Of a stretch of DNA of 64,000 bases, positions 35,126-47,554 are shown one piece after another. Within the stretch, counting starts at the first letter, position 1; each line of letters opens with the position of its first letter. This DNA comes from Kalaharituber pfeilii (Eukaryota; Ascomycota; Pezizomycetes; Pezizales; Pezizaceae). A program made the translations under genes and the position numbers. The notes beneath the pieces were generated by a model. The model was given only the letters and a program-made list of their open reading frames with translations. It was not told where the DNA came from and made no database searches. The DNA lies in contig WHUZ01000005.1 in the NCBI GenBank assembly GCA_015179045.1, positions 1,488,001 through 1,552,000 of the forward strand, given 5' to 3'.

Positions 35126-36668
35126 TGTGCATATCACACTGGTTGCGAGACATTGCAGCTCACACGTAATGAATGCTACGCATCGTACAAAATATACCCC
35201 GAGGCACGAATGGTCCCCCACCACAACGAAACTGAGTGTTATCCAACGTGATACAATCGAACGTGTATTCGCATTTCCATTCTACAGTACACATCTTCTA
35301 TAAATACCGTATAGTGCTGTTTAAAAAAAAAAAGATTTTGAAAATAAAGAAATGGCAAAATAAAAACAGATAGGCTGCCCTTGTTCCACTAGAGTGTAAT
35401 CTTATGGAACCAGATCATTACGGTTCTTCTTTAGATGGAGATGTTGGACAAAGTCGGGAATCGAACCGGGGCCCTCAATTCTTATACCTCTCCATAGCGT
35501 TTGTTGTTACCTCCATCAGTAGAGATAACAGCATTTCCACTTCACCTAACTATAGGTTAGTTCGGAGGGTAAACTTCTCATCTTATACCTACTGCCTCCC
35601 GTACCGCCGCTTCGGACAACAGTCGATTTCGGGTACCTGTGCGACCTCCGCCACTCAACAGCCTCTTCCACAGGCTCTTCCATTACCCCTCTCATCTACC
35701 CCTACACCCCCCCCCCCCCGTCTCCACAGCCTCTCCCATCACCACCTATCGTACCGCACCTTCTACTACCTACTAGTATACCAACTCCACCTCCAATGCA
35801 AGTTAAGTGATATACCTACTTCTATCTTCCTCACCATTCAGACTACCCCACCATCACCGCATTCACTATGCCCTCCAATCTATGTTCTTCTTCCAACAGA
35901 GCTTGCATATTTTCCGCTCCTGCAATATTGTTCAAGCGACTGAATAATATCGATGTAGCCAAAATATTAATGAACTTCCCCACTCGTGGGTGCTGCGTAT
36001 GGAACTGAAAAGATAGATGTATTGAGCTGAGCAGAATTATGCTGCTGAATAGATAGTCTGGCATTTGTATTTGCGACGTCTGAGTATGAAGTGCGACAGT
36101 TAAGGGACATTACCAAATCAGGAAGACAACAGTCGGCCCCAGCTGGTCGGTAGTCGTAATGCAGATCACCAGTTCCCAGTTCCCGCCCAGGCAAGGATCT
36201 CCAGGCATTATTGCATGTGCATTAGCATTTATTGGTCGGTGCCTCATGAGAAGTCAAATCGCTCACGAGAACTAGTGATAGTAATATGGCTATATATTTT
36301 TAGCTCAACTACTTCCCGGACAGCAATTTGCTCGACACACTTGACCAACTGCGACCTCATGATCACTTGCCTGACATTCTATACTTGCCTGACACACTTG
36401 CTCGAGTGCTGCTTGTTCTCATGCCTAGACTACTATTTTCCGCCTCCGCCTTGCTTGGCCGTAGGCAACATTAAAATCCTCGGATAGTGTTAAATGAACA
36501 TTGAAGTAAGGTATTAGTGGTCCATAAATAGTTCAAACAGTGCACTTAGTTCGAGGAGAGATATAAACTCAGAAACGAAAAGCATACAAGACATGGAACT
36601 TCCTACTTGAAGTCCACTCAAGTAACTCTACATCATATAAGTAATAAAAGCAAAAGAAACATCTACAT
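35126..36668. other. 3' flank of NLR copy C
   Basis: Counterpart of 24280-25815. A C-run of about ten bases at 35708 lies inside an open but unsupported Pro/Ser-rich frame. No gene seen. Confidence 0.6.
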
Positions 36669-39600
36669 TTAGTGAGAAATAGCGCCCAGGTGTCCACTTA
36701 GGAGCTTCTCAATGGCCTCATGTCCATGTTCAGCTGCCAATGCCAACGGCGTCCGACCTCTATTGTCCTTTGAGTTGACATCCACATCATCTCGCCCAAC
36801 AATCAGTTGCACAATGGCCTCATGGCCACGTTTAGCTGCCCATGACAACGGGGTCTGACCATCATTATCCTTTGAGTTGACATCCACATCTTTACACTCA
36901 AGGAAAAGCTTCACAATGGCCTCACGTCCGCGTTTAGCCGCCCATAACAATGGGGTCTGACCATCATTATCCTTTGAGTTGACATTCACATCTTTGCGCT
37001 CAAGAAGCAGCTTCGCAATGGCCTCATGTCCCCATTCAGCTGCCCATGACAATGGTGTTTGACCATTACAGTCCTGTGAGTCTGCATCCACATCCTTGCG
37101 CTCAAGAAGCAGCTTCGCAATACCCTCACATCCACTACTGGCTGCCATTACCAGCGGTGTCATGCTCGTCATCCTGCCAGTGCCCTTTGGGTTGACATCT
37201 ACGTCCTTTTGCTCAACAAGCAGTCGCACAATCTCCTCATGTCTATTAGTAACTGCCAGTGACAATGCGTTCAGGCCACGTTCGTCCTTGGAATTGACAA
37301 CCACATCTTTGCACTCAATAAGCAGCTTCACAATGTCTGCATGTCCACGTTGGGCTGCCCATAACAATGCCGTCTTGCCAAAGGATGTATCCTTTGAGTT
37401 CACATCCACATCCTCACGCTTGATGAGGAGTTGCACGATGTCCCCATATCCACGTTCAGCTGCCCAATGCAATGGCATCATTCTGAGTTCAGGTACATGT
37501 GAGTTGACATCTGCATCCTCTCGCTCAACAAGCAGCTTCACAACACTCTCATGTCCATTTGTAACTGCCAATACCAATGGTGTGTTGCCCCTATCATCCT
37601 TTGACGTGACGTCTATATCCTTGTGTGCAAGAAGCAGCTTCACAATGGCCTCATGTCCAAGTTCAGCAGCTGCTGCCAATGGTGTCATACCGAGATTGTC
37701 TTTTGAGTTGACATCCACTCTATCATGCTCAACAAGCAGTCGTACAATGGCCTCACGTCCTGACTTAACTGCCTGTGCCAACGGCGTGATACCCCGATAA
37801 TCCTTTGGGTTGACATCCACCTTCTCATACTCACTGGAAAGAAGCAGTCGTACAACTTCTTCATTTCCATTCATAGCCGCAAATGACAATGGCGTCCTAT
37901 TGAGAGAATCCTTTGAGTTGGCATCTACACTCTTGCACTCAACAAGCAGCTGCACAACAGCTGCATGTCCTGTGCGAGCTGCATTTGCCAATGGTGTCCA
38001 GTCGCTATTATCCTTCTCGTCAGCATTCACATTCTCGCACTCAATAAACAGCTTCACAATGGCCTCATGTCCATATCTAGCTGCCCATGACCAAGGTGTT
38101 CGGCTAAATCTCTCGTCCTTTGCATGGATATCAACATGCTTGCACTCAATAAGCATCTTCACAACAGCCTCATGCCCTTCTATAGCTGCCCACATCAGTG
38201 GTGTACGGCCATCTTGGTCTCTTGAGTTCCAGTCTTGAGGCTCATCAACCAAAGCCGTCATGTATACCTCCAATCCGAAGAAAGAAGCTACATGTATGCC
38301 TAACAATCGCTTTGTCAATTCACGACTATAATGATTTTTACGCCTCAAATATATATTGTGCAACACCTGAAAAGCAGAATGGGGCTCCTCCCTCCCCCAT
38401 CGTAGCAACTTCAAAGCAAGCTCTCTAACCGAAGTATTGCACTGCTCCTGTCGTGCATAGTGCCCCCAATAGCCTGCTGCATATTCCAAGAAGGGGAAGT
38501 CTTGCATTTGTTGCTTCAACACATCAATCGTGGTACAAGGGTGAGCTAGCTGATCAAAGTTAAGGTACGTCAAACAGGTCTCTGCCACAGTACTGTATCT
38601 GGTAGGGAAATATGTGCTGGCATGTTCCTTGAAATATTCCTCCACCGAATAGTGCACAAACCGAACAGTCATTGTCTCCTTATCCAAATGAACCAGTCCA
38701 ATGCAGCATTCTAGCAATACTTTCTTTGAAGGAATATTCTCTTCATCCAATGTGGTATCACCTGGCTCCACTGCAAGTGCATGGTTGAGCTCTTCTAACT
38801 TTAGTGGTCGGTAGGCAAGATGCAGCCACATCAGTATTCGCATGCCCAGTTCAGCACTAGCCCGCGACTTAATTCTTTCAACCATGCATGCGAGAGCCTC
38901 AGGAAGGCCTGCCGGTAACTCTTGCAGTGCCCTCCTCCTCCTGCTTATTGTCTTGTGGCCAAGGATCATGCTGATATGTAAAACAGGAAGCAGGAACATT
39001 CCTTGAGATTTTTCTATAATTGCAGTCGAAATATGAGCTTTCAGCTGTTCAGTCATGGCATCTGGGTCTGTATCCTCTGCAATAGCATGATTGATATAAG
39101 CTCGGATATCATCTGCATTAGCCACGATTTCAATTGAATGTTGCTGTTCAGTACCAAGACCTAGATATGTGTTGACCGCTGGCTGTATATGAGGTCTCCC
39201 GGTGAGGAATATCCAGGTAGTATTGAATTCACTTCGAAGCACTTCAAGGAGACTTTTTTGCATCCTGAGGTCTAACTCATCTAGAGCATCTATGCAAACA
39301 AAGCTGCGGTCAAACTTAGGTAAAGTAATCTTGAGTATTTTGAAAATGTGCTCAAGCTCTACTTTCTTGTCCTGGCGTTGAATAGATTCCAGTATGCCTA
39401 TAACCCCATCTGGTACTCGTGGTAGAGCTGTTAGAAACTGCTTAAGAAGGCTGCCGAGGATATTGACTACTGTCTGGCTTTCTTGGTCTCGATAGTCGCA
39501 ATATAGAAAAGCAATGCCTATATTTTGTCGAAGATATTGGGATATAAGATCATCAATCACCATGGAACTACATAGATGTAAAGCATAATTAGTGTTACGT

Positions 39601-41059
39601 CCTTATTTTATTATGGATACAATACCTTATCATTGTCTTCCCAGCACCTGGTGCACCATAACAGCACAAAATGCGGTTATTTGCATCTTGTACTGTGCTG
39701 TCACGCCACTGACGGAAACTGTTGTGTTGCAGTAGCCAGGTGCCTGTGCCCTCAACCCGAGTAGACCGCACATCCTGATGTCGCTTTGGAGACTCTAGTG
39801 GGGATAGTATCTGTAGCAATTTGTGGATCCTGCGAAGTTCAGTATTGTTAATGAGCTCATCGAGCTTGGTTAACGGTGCTACTGTTGATCGAACATGACT
39901 GAGAAGATTTTGTATCTGCATAAGCATCTCAGATTGGTCCATGATCCTTTTCATTGTAGCCATGTCTGCACACTCTTGAACACATTTTTCCTTTTCAGTG
40001 ATATCATCAATGAATGGCTGGAACGCAATAGCAAAGGGCTGCAATGTGAGTGCTAGCTTTGTTGCCTTAGTGGCCGAAGGGTCAAAATACTGGCGAGCCT
40101 TAACTGAGAAAACTAGAACAGCAGCGTAAAATTCTGGCAAAACGGAATCTAGCATTTGTTGAAGATGCTGTGTTGTTGTAGAACTGGCAGTGGAAGACAA
40201 AACAGTTTTGGATATTTCCATATATATACTGGCATAAAAATCGCACAGCGCTATCTTCTCTACAATTGTAGTAATAACCTGTTCAAGGCTCTCTGTGATC
40301 TCCATATAATTTAAAGCAACCTACCAGTGATCAATCAGCTGCGCCCAAAAAAAAAAATACTATTGCAAGAAAACAAACCTGCAACATTCCTCTCATCCCT
40401 GCCCAAACCAAGGCTGTGACTTCCGGACTATGCTGTATTGCTGTATCCACAGTTTTTGCATACTTGTCAAAGATTTTGAGAATTTCTTGCAAACGTGCCA
40501 CAGATTTGCCATTCTGCTGATGATTAATAGTAGTCTGCAAGTCATCTATTGTCAACTGAACAATCTCGCTTGCTGGTTGACATGTATGCTGGATGAGGTT
40601 CAGAGGTGGTAATTCCTTTTCTGATAACTTAATCTGAGCTATCTCAAGCGATCTTTGCCACAATGATGGAATGATGGTTGGAGCTGCAGCTCCGGCACTT
40701 GGGCCACCCCCGGAGAGTATTGGAAGTGTTGATGCTGGCGGAAGTGATGATGCTGGCGGAAGTGTTGATGCTGGCGGAAGTGTTGATGCTGGTGGAAGTG
40801 ATGATGCTGGCGGAAGTGTTGATGCTGCAGGAAGTGATGATGCTGCAGTAGGTATGGCAGGTGAAACTACCACAGGAGTGGAAGAGTTCGAACTTTTGGA
40901 AAGCCATCGAAGCCAGGATTTTGATCTCGTCGCCTGTTGATTGTTCGAGGTGCTCGGCGACAAGGTCTGTTGCACTGTCGAACCTGACTTCTGTAACTTA
41001 AAGGGCTGGCGCCAATTAAAATCCTTGCGAGAAATTGATATTTTCTTTCGCCCGCTCAT
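36669..41059 (-). CDS. NACHT-ankyrin NLR (STAND) protein, copy C, intact
   Basis: Three exons: 40379-41059, 39626-40320, 36669-39567, with two 58-bp introns, giving 1424 residues. Residues 1-75 are basic and Ser/Thr-rich; about 7 ASxLPP repeats follow. Residues ~125-330 form an alpha-helical N-terminal domain of the kind that precedes fungal NACHT modules (LVWAGMRGMLQ joined to VALNYMEITESLEQV, then LPEFYAAVLVFSVKARQYF). P-loop GAPGAGKT lies at 449-456 and Walker B FVCIDALDEL at 548-557, followed by TGRPHIQ. Residues ~880-1424 are 15 or 16 ankyrin repeats with strong mutual similarity, e.g. QTPLSWAAKRGHEAI. Intron 1 is placed so that MLQ-VALNYME is continuous; the TAG before GTTGCT is then the acceptor. 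Fungal NLRs of this type act in non-self recognition and programmed cell death; the role here is inferred. Other members of the family in this window are damaged or partial. Confidence 0.9.
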
Positions 41060-41599
41060 GCTGAATATTTATCCTTTTGTTATTGTCATTAAAGGAGAGG
41101 CTTACAGTGATGAATATTATATATTACTGAGATCAAGTTTGATTCCTATAGGGCTGCGATGTGCTATTCCCCCAGCCTCCCTTCAACTGCAATTGTTGTG
41201 TCACAAATTGCTTAGCCGCAGACTGTACCGACTTCGCAATTTATATTGGGATATTGGGCCAATGTTATGATAAGCGATAGAAAACCTAGGTACAGGGTGG
41301 ATGCAGGGATCGAGCGGGATGCAGATCAGTACGCTATCAGCCAGCTCATGCCGATGCCGCAATTATCCTGATTTCAGCTCTGTATTCTACGCTGCAAAGT
41401 GGAATTAAGAGCAAGCATGGAGGCCGAGCTAGGTTGACTGGATGGCGAAGCATATTGTAAGACATGTAGGATGATTGCAAGCAGAATAGAGCTCTCGTGA
41501 CAGCAGCATATGTACTGGAGAATGTGCAGCGGGGGGTACCATATTGTCATGATTGTGATGGATTCCTAGAATTAATCCGTTTTTATCTCCATCACAATC
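41060..41599. promoter_or_regulatory. Head-to-head intergenic region between NLR C and the NB-ARC/TPR relic
   Basis: 540 bp with divergent starts at both ends. It keeps the same blocks as A, B and D. No recognisable operator. Confidence 0.5.
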
Positions 41600-44170
41600 A
41601 TGGAGGCAGTAAGCCTTGCCGGCAGACTTGATGGCAGACTTGCCGGATTGGCTGCACAACTGGCAAAAGTCCTCCACGAGTGGTGCAACGCTTTTCTCAG
41701 GAATGAAGGAAATCGGCTATATGCATGATTTTGTGTTACACAATCTCTGGACATGAGGGTTTCGCTCAAGCAGTGGGAGCAAGCCTGGGGCTTGATGAGG
41801 CCTCCAACCAGCAAAACAAACATCTTGATCCTAAAGACGAGTGGTATAAATATGCAGTAACTGGTCTAGTGAGAATTGCTATTGTATTTGCAAAGGTTGC
41901 TGAATTGCAAGCATGATGTCAAAGTGAACCAGAGAAGGATGGCAAGCGTGGAAAATGTGACAGTTTTAGGGTTGGGCATCTGCTTTCCAAAGTTCGGATT
42001 AAACCTCGCCTCCACAGCTAGCGACTTCAATCGCTTCTCGACCTTATCTCAATTCTGGTAACCTTCGTCCTTTAGAAAAACCAAAGATGCTCACCAGTAA
42101 TCAACTCCTTCCACGGATTGACGAAGAAATTGCTTGCCTCAGTGGAGTTGCTCATATGAGCAGCAATCTGTGCCTACATATTGCAGGCTGCCTTGGGTAA
42201 TCAGGACAAAACCAAGTGTACCGCGCCAGTAGGCCAGCTAATAAATATATATATTGAGGGCCTCTTCAATCCTAATGCAACCGTCCCTACGATGTCCTAG
42301 ACTAAATTACTATTTTTATCCTTCGACACCACCTTCAGCCTTCCCGATGTTCGACGGAATTCTAATTCGGTTGGGAGAGAATCCAACCAGACTAGGAGGG
42401 AATACCTTCTTGAGCAGCTAAATCAAGATAGAGGGGGCGGTGTAACTACAATGGATATCACCTAGGTAGTGCTTTATGGTATGGGGTATGGGGAATACAC
42501 AGCATGCATTGGAATATGTTCACCGTATTCTGGAGATTACTCATCAGTGTTATGGATCACCGAAGGGACTATGGAAATTAGTTTCACTCATGATATGCAG
42601 CAACTTATCAAAAATCATGTCGATGAATCAGGCTACACATATACTGGCTGACTACTAGGCATTGCTGGCAAACTTGATCCTGCAGGAATATTTACTGCAA
42701 GTGAAGAACTATATGTTACCAATGCTGTAAATGAATGGTTAAAGCAAGAACAACACCTGACGTCTACTTGTGCTTGACAATCTTGACGATCTAGAACCTT
42801 GGGATATCAACATTAACTATATCCGATCTCAGCCAATAGGGCCATGATTATTAGCAGCGGAAGATATGATAATGTACAGGGAAGAAGGTGGTTAAAGGTG
42901 CAGCAAATGCAGAATATTGAAGCAGAAATGTTACTCTTTGAAGTGCAAAGCAAAATTTTGATAAACTTATTGCGGGAGGTGAGTGGAACTCTGTCCAACA
43001 GGCTTCCGTGTGTAGCTACTAAAGCACAATACCGGTATATAGAGCGTGAGCACAATAAAGATGCTGCTGCAACAATCGTGCAGAAACTTGGATATATGCC
43101 GCTTGCTATTGACCAGGCTGGAGCACATATCTATGTTCAGGAGTATTTGTTTAGATGATAGCTTACAAATTATCCGGCCAATGCTACTCACCTTTTGAGT
43201 AAGAAATGGAAAGTTGGAACACATGATAGATCTGTCTGTACTGCATGGGGTCTGTCATTCAAGGCAATGCGGAACCAAATTCCCGAAGGTGCCAAGTTGA
43301 TGCAATTATGTGGGATTCTTGACAGCAATGACATTTGTGAGGAGCTGATGCAGCGAGGAATGAAATTACCAATAGATATGTATAACTATCTTTCTAGTCT
43401 GAATAAAGCAATAGTAGTGGTGTATATGATAGTTTTAATTGCACCTTGTTCCAGATACAAACTTGGGAGATTCAATCCACATAGTGTTCTCATATTTAAT
43501 GGCAAAGTGGAAGGAGAGGGATGATAGTTTTAGCATCCACTAACTAGTTCATATGTGGACCAGAAGGAAACTGGAGGCTAAAACAAAAAGACATCGCAAG
43601 AAAGCCATCGAGGGCATCACTTATCGTTGCATCTGCAATTGCTATTCTTATGAGTAGAACGCGTGAGGTGGAGGACTGAGTTTTTGAGCAGCGAATTCTA
43701 CCACATATATTTGCTGTAAAAAGGCTGATAAAGACCTTGGCAATGGAAAACAAGGAGATATTGTGAGGCAATAGACCATCTGAATAGTGTCTATATGTAA
43801 CATGGTTATTTCAGAAAAGCCGAAGATTCTGTGTAACATTGTATTTGCTGGAAATGAGAGGTTACTGAGTGGGGATCACCCAAGCACTCTTGGTACAGTC
43901 AGAACATGGCAGAGGTATTTTCGATGTCAAGAGAAATATAACAAGACACTGGGTGCATACCACTCAGACACCCTTCTAAATATCAGTACCATAGTCAGTT
44001 TAATTAAATTAATTGGACAGTCCTACAAAGCACGGAAGTTACAGGAGCGAGCACCTGGCATTTAAGATGCTTGATACAACGAGGAGCATGATAAACTTTC
44101 CCGGAAATTTACGTTACCCTCATTCTGCACTTCTGGAATTACGGGTTACGAGATCGGTGCAGTTGGATAC
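41600..44170 (+). pseudogene. NB-ARC/TPR-type NLR relic (partner of copy C)
   Basis: Starts MEAVSLAGRLDGRLAG with an intact first 42 codons. Downstream, fragments in different frames keep family landmarks in order: a damaged P-loop region (VVLYGMG..TQHALEYVHR near 42470), YSSVLWI, LGYMPLAIDQAGAHIY (43085-43140, the NB-ARC GxP-type motif), a winged-helix-like stretch from CTAWGLSF to LMQLCGILDSNDI (43240-43340), and TPR-like pieces with GDHPSTLGTVR and GAYHSDTLLNIS (43870-44000). Several stops and frameshifts are present and no spliced model repairs them. The inverted copy at 58670-61114 shares most lesions. Confidence 0.75.
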
Positions 44171-44673
44171 GACCACACACGAGACTAAATTACCTGTCAC
44201 CTAGTCTCGTAACCAGCCTGTCACCCTCCCTTGAGCTAATCTCCCAAAATTGAAGATTAGTGCTTTTCTCCTCTATTTTTTTTTTTTCTTTTTAAGGTTT
44301 TATTCTTTATTTTCCTATTACTGATTTATGTGTTCGGTATCTATACTCAGATATTTGTTACATACATATATATAGGCCCCCAATCTCCCTTTATTATTGC
44401 ACACCAAAAGAAAAAAGGGAAATATGCAAGATAATAATCTAACTCGCCCCGCGGTATCTAGTTTTAGGGGGGAAAAAAGAAAAAAAAAAGAGTAGATGAA
44501 TGCCATGCCGTGCCGATGCCATACAAAATGCCTGCCCATTGATGGTATATCCGTTATACAGGTACACAAATATATACATATACCTACCTAACCCTACCCA
44601 CATATATACATCCCTCCATCCATTCCCCTGTATCCTAGTCACCTGCCCGCCACCAACCCTCGACCCCCCTCGC
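44171..44673. other. Low-complexity spacer downstream of TOP3
   Basis: T, A and CATA-rich sequence, probably including the TOP3 3' untranslated region. Homology to the inverted copy stops at about 44170. Confidence 0.6.
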
Positions 44674-47217
44674 TCACACCCCCTCACCACCCTCAAGAAA
44701 CCTCCCACACGCCTCCTTTAACCTCCCAACCTCCCTGTTCGCGACCGCAAACACCCCCCTATACATATCTAAACTATCTCTCACGACCTCTTCCCTACTC
44801 AACCTCCCATCACAAATGCCTCTCATCTTGACTTCCATCTCCTTTCTCAAAAACGGTTTGGTAAGCGAAGGTGTTCCAAGAGGCATCTGCATCGCGTCAT
44901 ATCCCGTCACGAGCGCGATCCCCAGGGTAGACGGGACAAATTCCTGGATTCCGCCTCCTAAGGTTCGGGAAGTGGCCAAGAAGCCGCCACGGCCGCCTCT
45001 ATTGCGCCCGCGACCACGCCCGCGTCCGCCGCCTCGCGCCGATGCCTCGTTTTCATCCGGATGGGCTACATAGTCGTCCCCGTCCCCTACGTGCTCGTCA
45101 CTGCCAGCTCCCCTCACCTTTGGCCTCGCAAAAACGTACTCCCTCTCCACAATCTTCGCAATATGCTCCGCCATCGTCGCGTCCGTACCTATACCATTCA
45201 CATCCATCAACCCAATCAGCTCCGGTTCCGTCAGAAATCCCGGCGGACTTGTCTTGCCCTCCGTAATCCCCACCTCCTTCGGCACTATTTCCTCCCCAAG
45301 CACAAACTGCGGCAGCTCAGTCCCGCCCCACTTCTCGTATACGTATATATCCAAATAATTCCGTTTCACGACCACCAACCCCGACGCCGAGAACCACTCT
45401 GGCGGGTTCGCACCAGGAAGACCCCAGGAGATCTCGACTGTTGTCGACTGCCCCACTGCATCGTCACTACAGCATGCCAGAAACCTGCGGACAACGAAAT
45501 CATACACCTTCCTTTCGTTCGCATTGGCAAGCGCAGTTGGCATCACACACGCAACCGGGTGAATAGGTGGATGCGCCTGGTCATTGTTTTTGCCCTTCCG
45601 AGGCTGCCGGAAGTTTCCGTCTATCAGACCCTGCGCGTAAGCGCCCCAGGTGGGATGCTGAGTATGTTTGGAGATCAGGTTGCGCAGGTTGATGCCGTCG
45701 TCGAAAGAGTCAGTTTCAGTGCGGGGGTACGAGATGAAACCGGAGGTGTAGAGTTTTTCAGCAATCTGGGGGACTTGCGCGGGACGTGGTTATTAGACTG
45801 GGATCTTTTGCGCGGCGGTGTGCTAGTTGGGGATAATAGAGGAAGGAGGTGTGAGAGAATGAACTTACTGTCATGACTGTCTGTGAAGAGAGGCCTAAGA
45901 ACCGTGAGCCTTGCTTCTGTAGTTCGACTGTAGTGAGAGGTAGAGGTTTCCTGTCAATGACCACATAAATTAGTATTCTGTGCAAATGAGGATGACATCG
46001 CCCCCACTCACCACTTCTTAGTTGGCTTCGTTACCAAATTCTCTACTTTAACCTTTTTCCCGCCATTCAAACACCTCTCAAACAGTACTGTCACCACACC
46101 CCTATCGAATAACCTTCCTCTCCTCCATGCAAACGTCACATCCACCCCCCCTTTCTCCAACACGACCTTCATCCCCCAGAATTTTTCCGGCACGAACCGC
46201 GCCACTAGCATATACCTATCCACTACAAACCCCAGCGTTGGAAACTGGCAGCTTCCATAACTCAGGACCTTCTTTTCCAGTCCTTCAACACTCTGTAAAG
46301 AAAGAGTTTGGAACCTTGTAAACGCCGCGCCGATGCGCAAGTCAAGCTCGATACGTGCGGCCACAGCCGCGGCCTGTAGCTCGTCGATTTCAACTGGAGT
46401 CAGCGCCGCCTGGATGACGTGTGCACGCTCGATGTTGTTGAAGCGAGCGCGTTTGATGACGAGATGAGGGTTCGCTGCCAGGGCGAGATCACGGATCTCT
46501 GTGCCGATGTATTCGCCTTCGCGATCACAGTCAGTCCAGATGAAGAGGTGCGTCGAGCGGCGGGATTCTTGTTGGATGTTTCTGGCGATGGATTTCTTGT
46601 CCTGCATGTTGTGTCCAAAACGCCCACTTGTTAGCCAATTACTGTTTCCCCAAATCCACAGGTTGTCCATAAATACAGCAAAACCTAAACAAACACATAC
46701 ATACATCGTCCACAAACGTGACCGTTTTACTGTCAAACAGCACCGACGGCTGACAACTGTTCCACTTCCTCAGATGTGGCTCAAAGTCGTGAACCACAGT
46801 ATGACCAATCACAGAGCTCATCGTTGCATGACACTCCCCACCCAACGACGCTGGAAAGCGGAAGGTGAAGTCGTAGTTCTTCACATACTTGTTCTGCGTG
46901 TTACGGATAGTGATGTGGTTTCCGCTTAGGTGATTGGCTACGGCTTTAGCGATGGAGGGCTTTTCGGCGACGCAAAAGACACGGGGCATTGATTCTGCAG
47001 TGGTTTTCTTTGGAGGTCTCAACGATACCTTCGAGGTGGCCTCCTTTGTCGTCTTCGAAGTGGTTTTTTTCGTGGACTTGGCTGTGGTTTCAGTGGTAGC
47101 GGCAGCCTTCTTCTTCCTGGCTGGCGAATACTGTCGACGGGCATACAGAGCGACCAACAGAACGCTGGGGGCTACTGCTATCCGGAGGCAATGGTGCAGA
47201 TGCAGGAGGAGGAACAT
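44674..47217 (-). CDS. TOP3: DNA topoisomerase III (type IA)
   Basis: Relaxes and decatenates single-stranded junctions with the Sgs1/BLM helicase and Rmi1. Four exons: 46705-47217, 46012-46601, 45869-45950, 44674-45765; all introns GT-AG (103, 61, 103 bp); 758 residues from the first ATG. Toprim motifs CVAEKPSIAKAVA and WTDCDREGEYIG, the active-site tyrosine in GFISYPRTETDSF, then HPPIHPV and GIGTDATMAEHI. An RGG-rich segment (GGGRGRGRGRNRGGRGG) sits before the C-terminal FVPSTLG part. No C-terminal zinc fingers, as in yeast Top3. The frame begins 76 residues before the canonical MPRVFC start with a hydrophobic, Arg-containing and then Lys/Thr-rich extension, which could be a mitochondrial presequence. 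Divergent from URA3. Confidence 0.94.
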
Positions 47218-47554
47218 GGTAGTGAAAACCGAGACATTGGCCCACCGTTGCTACGCCGGTGGGGGGGCGGGTGTACTCCGTGCCAGGCGACGTGTGTGTG
47301 CCTCTGCGCGAGCGTGTCGCGTGTTGGGCGTGTCGGTGCACGTGCTTTCATTGTGCGCGGGGTACGGAGTAAGATAAGATTGATGAGATAGGGCCGATGA
47401 GATAAGATTGATAGGATTACACTGACAAGATAAGCGTGGCGCACTGATATCATACATACTAGTACCTCCACTTACGTCGCTTGGCTTACCGCCCCACAGT
47501 TCACAACTGCCGTCCAGCACCTACAGCTTCTAGTGTCTAACCGCCAACGAAAAA
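47218..47554. promoter_or_regulatory. TOP3-URA3 divergent promoter region
   Basis: 337 bp between the two start codons. Contains GATAAGATTGAT-type direct repeats at 47372-47432 on the plus strand (agataagattgat twice, then gacaagataag). GATAAG matches the generic fungal GATA-factor core, but function is not shown. Confidence 0.5.

Larger units (their letters stand above)
32886..41710. repeat. Tandem segmental duplication, unit 3
   Basis: Same start as units 1 and 2. It carries the intact NLR copy C and runs without interruption into the NB-ARC/TPR relic at the point (about 41720) where units 1 and 2 are cut by the long-TIR element. From about 37790 towards the NLR start it has many substitutions relative to A and B; before that it is nearly identical. 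Confidence 0.85.
36669..44170. repeat. Left arm of a large inverted duplication
   Basis: The block of NLR C, intergenic region and NB-ARC/TPR relic recurs in inverse orientation at 58670-64000 (and beyond the edge). The arms are at least 5.3 kb and enclose about 14.5 kb with TOP3, URA3, RPE1, relic E and COG5. Confidence 0.9.
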
